64,000 nt of DNA, taken from Ralstonia sp. UBA689 (GTDB lineage Bacteria > Pseudomonadota > Gammaproteobacteria > Burkholderiales > Burkholderiaceae). The position numbers and the translations under genes were made by a program. The notes beneath the pieces are model-generated. The model was not told where the DNA came from. It ran no database searches and saw only the letters and a program-made list of their open reading frames with translations. How positions within the stretch are numbered: position 1 is the stretch's first letter; each line of letters opens with the position of its first letter. Below, one piece after another: positions 61,287 to 64,000 of the stretch. The DNA lies in assembly GCF_002298975.1 (NCBI RefSeq), contig NZ_DBMV01000042.1, positions 1 through 64,000 of the forward strand. The letters run 5' to 3'.

Positions 61287-64000
61287 TTGAACAACATCAT
61301 TGGCTACGGCGGCGGCAAAGGCGGCGGTGGCGGCAGCACGCCGATCGAGTCGCCAGACAGCCTGCACTCGATCGCCTACGCGCGCATTTTGGATCTGGTG
61401 TCGGAAGGGGAAATTGCCGGGCTGGTCAATGGATTGCAGAGCATCTACCTAGATGGCACGCCGCTGGCCAACGCAGACGGTTCGCTCAATTTCCAGAACG
61501 TCGCCGTTGACTACCGATCCGGCACGCAGGATCAAGACCACATCCCGGGGTTTCCATCGGTCGATAACGAAACAACGGTTGGCGTCGAACTGACCTACAC
61601 CACGCCGTGGACGCGTGCGATCGCCAACACCCAGATTTCGGCCGTACGCGTGCAGCTCTCCGTGCTCGGCCTGTCCAAGGCGGACACGAGCAACGGCAAT
61701 ATCAACGGTTACCGCGTCGAATACGCGATCGATCTGTCGACGGATGGCGGGGCGTTTCAGCGCGTAATGTCCAGTGCCTTCGATGGCAAAAAGACGAACA
61801 AATACGCGCGCACGCACCGGATTGACCTTCCGCCGGCGGTCAACGGCTGGACCGTGCGCGTGAGCCGCCTGACGCCAAACGCCAACAGCGGCACGATTGC
61901 CGATACAACGCGCGTCGAGTCGTTTGCCGAGGTGATCGACGCCAAGCTGCGTTATCCCAACTCTGCGCTGATCGGCCTTCGTGTCGATGCGCGCCAATTC
62001 AACAATATCCCGACGCGGGCGTTTCACCTGCGCGGCCGCATCATCCGCATACCGAGCAACTACGACCCGGTGGCACGCACCTACTCGGGGCTGTGGGACG
62101 GGACTTTCAAGGTCGCGTACAGCAATAACCCGGCGTGGATTTTTTACGATCTGGTGCTGCACGTCCGCTACGGCCTGGGCGACCGCGTCAACGCCGGCAT
62201 GATCGACAAATGGTCGCTCTACCAGATCGGCCAGTATTGCGACGAGCCGGTGCCTGACGGCCGCGGTGGGCAGGAACCGCGCTTCACCTGCAATTGCTAC
62301 CTGCAACAGCGCAACGATGCTTACCCGGTGTTGCAGGATCTGGCGAGCGTGTTCCGCGGCATGGCGTTCTGGGCGGCGGGCAACGTTGTTGCGGCGGCAG
62401 ACATGCCCACAACGGCGTCCTACCTGTTTCATGCGGGCAACGTGGTCGATGGCAAGTTCACCTATGCCGGCAGCTCCAGGCGGGCCCGCAAGACTGTAGC
62501 GCTGGTGTCTTGGAACGACCCGGCGGACCGTTACGTCGCCAAGGTTGAGCCGGTGCAGGACCCCGATGGCATCGCCCGCTACGGCATCCAGCAAACCGAG
62601 ATATCGGCCTTCGGGTGCACATCGCAGGGGCAGGCGCAGCGAGTGGGCCAATGGCTGCTGCTAACGAGTCGTCTGGAGACTGAAACCGTCTCTTTCAAAG
62701 TTGGCCTCGACGCCGCCGTGGTGATGCCCGGTTCGATTATCGAGGTGGCCGATCCTGCGCGGGCGGGCCGCTCGAATGGCGGTCGCGTGCGCGCGGCGGC
62801 CGGGCGCACGGTCACGCTTGACAGGCCGGCAGTAGCCCAAGTGGGGGACACGTTGGTCGTGAATATGGTCGACGGGGCCGCGCAGCGCCGCACGATCAAC
62901 CGGGTCGAGGGCAATGCCGTCACAGTCTCGGCTGACTGGTCGCACGACGTGCAGCCCGAGGCCGTGTGGTCCATTGAGAGCGCCGAGCTCAAAACGCAGC
63001 TCTTCCGCGTTGTGGACATCACGGAGGAGGATGGCATTACGTTCGAGATTTCGGCGCTTCAGCAGAATCCGTCGAAATATGCGGCCATTGATCACGGGAC
63101 GCGGATCGATGCGCGCCCGATCTCGGTGATTCCGCCTTCCGTTCAGCCGCCGCCCACGGACGTAACGCTAAGCACCTATAGCGCTGTCGATCAAGGGATC
63201 GCAGTCACGACGATGGTGATCGAGTGGCGGCCGGCCGACAAAGCGGTCGCTTACGCGGTTGACTGGCGCCGCGACAATGGCGAATGGGTCAGTGTCGGCC
63301 GAACGGGCTCACAAAGTATCGAGGTGCGCAGCATTTGCGCCGGCACGTACGTCGCACGCGTGCGGGCCATCAATGCGGTCGACGTGGCCTCGGCGCCTGC
63401 TTACTCAGCTGAGACCCGGCTGCAGGGCAAGACCAGCCCGCCGCCGGTCGTGGGCACGCTGCTGGCCACGGCTATCGTGTTCGGCATCCGGCTCGACTGG
63501 GCATTTCCCACCGGGCCGCTGGATGTTGAGCGCACCGAGATCTGGTACAGCAAGACGTCCAGTCGCGACGACGCCATCAAGCTGGGGGATTTCGCGTTCC
63601 CCGCGAACACGCACACGATGATGGGCTTGGCGGCCGGCGCTCAGTTTTTCTTCTGGGCGCGCCTGGTCGACAAGTCGGGGAATATCGGTGCGTGGTATCC
63701 CAGCGGCCTTGGCGTGCCGGGCTCGAGCAGCTCGCAGGCCTCCGACATCCTGGACTATCTCAACGGCCAGATCGGCAAGACGCAGCTCGGGGCGGACCTG
63801 CTGTCTGCGATTGACAGCATCGAACCGCCAATGGCCGGCAGCGACAACGATTATGCGGGCGACGATCACGTTTTCGCCGGCATCGTGTCGACGCAATCTG
63901 TCCTCGAGGAGGCGGGCCGGGCGGTGGCGCAGCGCGTCGACACCATGCAGGCCACCGTCGCGCAAAACTCGGCGGCCGTGCAGGTCGCGCAGCAGGCCGT
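61287..64000 (+). CDS. Tail tip attachment protein J-like (partial, cut by window end)
   Basis: At least 904 residues are present without a stop. The gene starts at TTG 61287 (NNIIGYGGGKGGGGGS), the usual glycine-rich N-terminus of lambda J relatives. SLHSIAYARILDLVSEGEIAGL and FYDLVLHVRYGLGDRV-type blocks follow, then fibronectin-type segments near 63130-63660, and coiled DTMQATVAQNSAAVQ at the edge. J forms the central tip and contacts the receptor. No ATG fits the conserved N-terminus, and no strong ribosome-binding site is seen apart from GGGCGG. Confidence 0.92.
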   Translation, partial: MNNIIGYGGGKGGGGGSTPIESPDSLHSIAYARILDLVSEGEIAGLVNGLQSIYLDGTPLANADGSLNFQNVAVDYRSGTQDQDHIPGFPSVDNETTVGVELTYTTPWTRAIANTQISAVRVQLSVLGLSKADTSNGNINGYRVEYAIDLSTDGGAFQRVMSSAFDGKKTNKYARTHRIDLPPAVNGWTVRVSRLTPNANSGTIADTTRVESFAEVIDAKLRYPNSALIGLRVDARQFNNIPTRAFHLRGRIIRIPSNYDPVARTYSGLWDGTFKVAYSNNPAWIFYDLVLHVRYGLGDRVNAGMIDKWSLYQIGQYCDEPVPDGRGGQEPRFTCNCYLQQRNDAYPVLQDLASVFRGMAFWAAGNVVAAADMPTTASYLFHAGNVVDGKFTYAGSSRRARKTVALVSWNDPADRYVAKVEPVQDPDGIARYGIQQTEISAFGCTSQGQAQRVGQWLLLTSRLETETVSFKVGLDAAVVMPGSIIEVADPARAGRSNGGRVRAAAGRTVTLDRPAVAQVGDTLVVNMVDGAAQRRTINRVEGNAVTVSADWSHDVQPEAVWSIESAELKTQLFRVVDITEEDGITFEISALQQNPSKYAAIDHGTRIDARPISVIPPSVQPPPTDVTLSTYSAVDQGIAVTTMVIEWRPADKAVAYAVDWRRDNGEWVSVGRTGSQSIEVRSICAGTYVARVRAINAVDVASAPAYSAETRLQGKTSPPPVVGTLLATAIVFGIRLDWAFPTGPLDVERTEIWYSKTSSRDDAIKLGDFAFPANTHTMMGLAAGAQFFFWARLVDKSGNIGAWYPSGLGVPGSSSSQASDILDYLNGQIGKTQLGADLLSAIDSIEPPMAGSDNDYAGDDHVFAGIVSTQSVLEEAGRAVAQRVDTMQATVAQNSAAVQVAQQA

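Larger units (their letters stand above)
30480..64000. mobile_element. Prophage, HK97/lambda-like siphovirus type, left part
   Basis: The modules run integrase, excisionase, leftward early operon with PRTRC cassette, CI/Cro immunity, rightward early genes, late regulator, packaging, head, tail. Gene order and families (P27 TerS, HK97 portal, ClpP-like protease, HK97 capsid, lambda-type M-L-K-I-J) show a temperate long-flexible-tail phage. All module genes seen look intact. The right part (rest of J, lysis, attR) is beyond the window. The exact left end is between about 30,180 and 30,480. Confidence 0.95.

Noticed and set aside
30480..64000. CRISPR array or tRNA gene in the prophage
   Set aside because: I saw no regularly spaced direct repeats and no cloverleaf-type sequence.

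Overview
The window is high-GC DNA from a beta-proteobacterium. Gene content and protein style fit Ralstonia or a close Burkholderiaceae relative; this is inferred from family recognition, not from a database search. It has two parts: about 30 kb of host chromosome (1-30,479) and the left 33.5 kb of an integrated siphovirus-type prophage (30,480 to the right edge, which cuts through the tail-tip gene).

Host part. A membrane protein (338-1267) is followed by a leftward RND efflux operon (permease, adaptor, NodT-type outer-membrane lipoprotein; 7185-1264) and a PLP-dependent Cys/Met enzyme (7491-8726). A leftward caa3-type cytochrome c oxidase operon (13292-8730) encodes subunit II fused to cytochrome c, subunit I, two subunit-III-like proteins and a subunit-IV-like protein. 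After two small genes and a universal stress protein comes an Entner-Doudoroff entry cluster: edd (leftward) diverges from zwf-pgl-glk (rightward), with the regulator hexR convergent to glk. Two HexR-like operators lie in the edd-zwf gap. An exported S53 serine-carboxyl peptidase follows. Then comes a leftward branched-chain-amino-acid-type ABC transporter operon (binding protein, two permeases, two ATPases) with an alpha/beta hydrolase and a MarR regulator at its distal end. Nothing genic is visible in the 773 bases between this operon and the integrase.

Prophage part. Order: integrase and AlpA-like excisionase; an inward-facing orphan membrane protein; a leftward early operon (38860-32658); the CI/Cro-like immunity region (about 39.3-40.2 kb); rightward small genes and a replication-like gene; a putative late regulator (44041-44463). 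The late operon is HK97/lambda-like: HNH, TerS, TerL, portal, ClpP-like protease, capsid, connectors, tail tube, a G/GT frameshift pair, tape measure, M, an S74 fibre, L, K, a lipoprotein, I and J.

The most interesting element is a PRTRC cassette (E-C-F-B-A-ThiF) at the distal end of the leftward early operon. It pairs E1-like, JAB-like, E2-like and ubiquitin-like proteins and has no ParB. Palindromic operators (core AAAGCATGCTTT) sit at the immunity region and at the head of this operon, so the cassette is probably silent in the lysogen and expressed early on induction. The late operon starts with a near-consensus promoter followed about 40 bases later by a strong terminator. Four more intrinsic terminators lie between late genes, which suggests Q-like antitermination. 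A canonical G GGA AAC slippery site marks the tail chaperone -1 frameshift.
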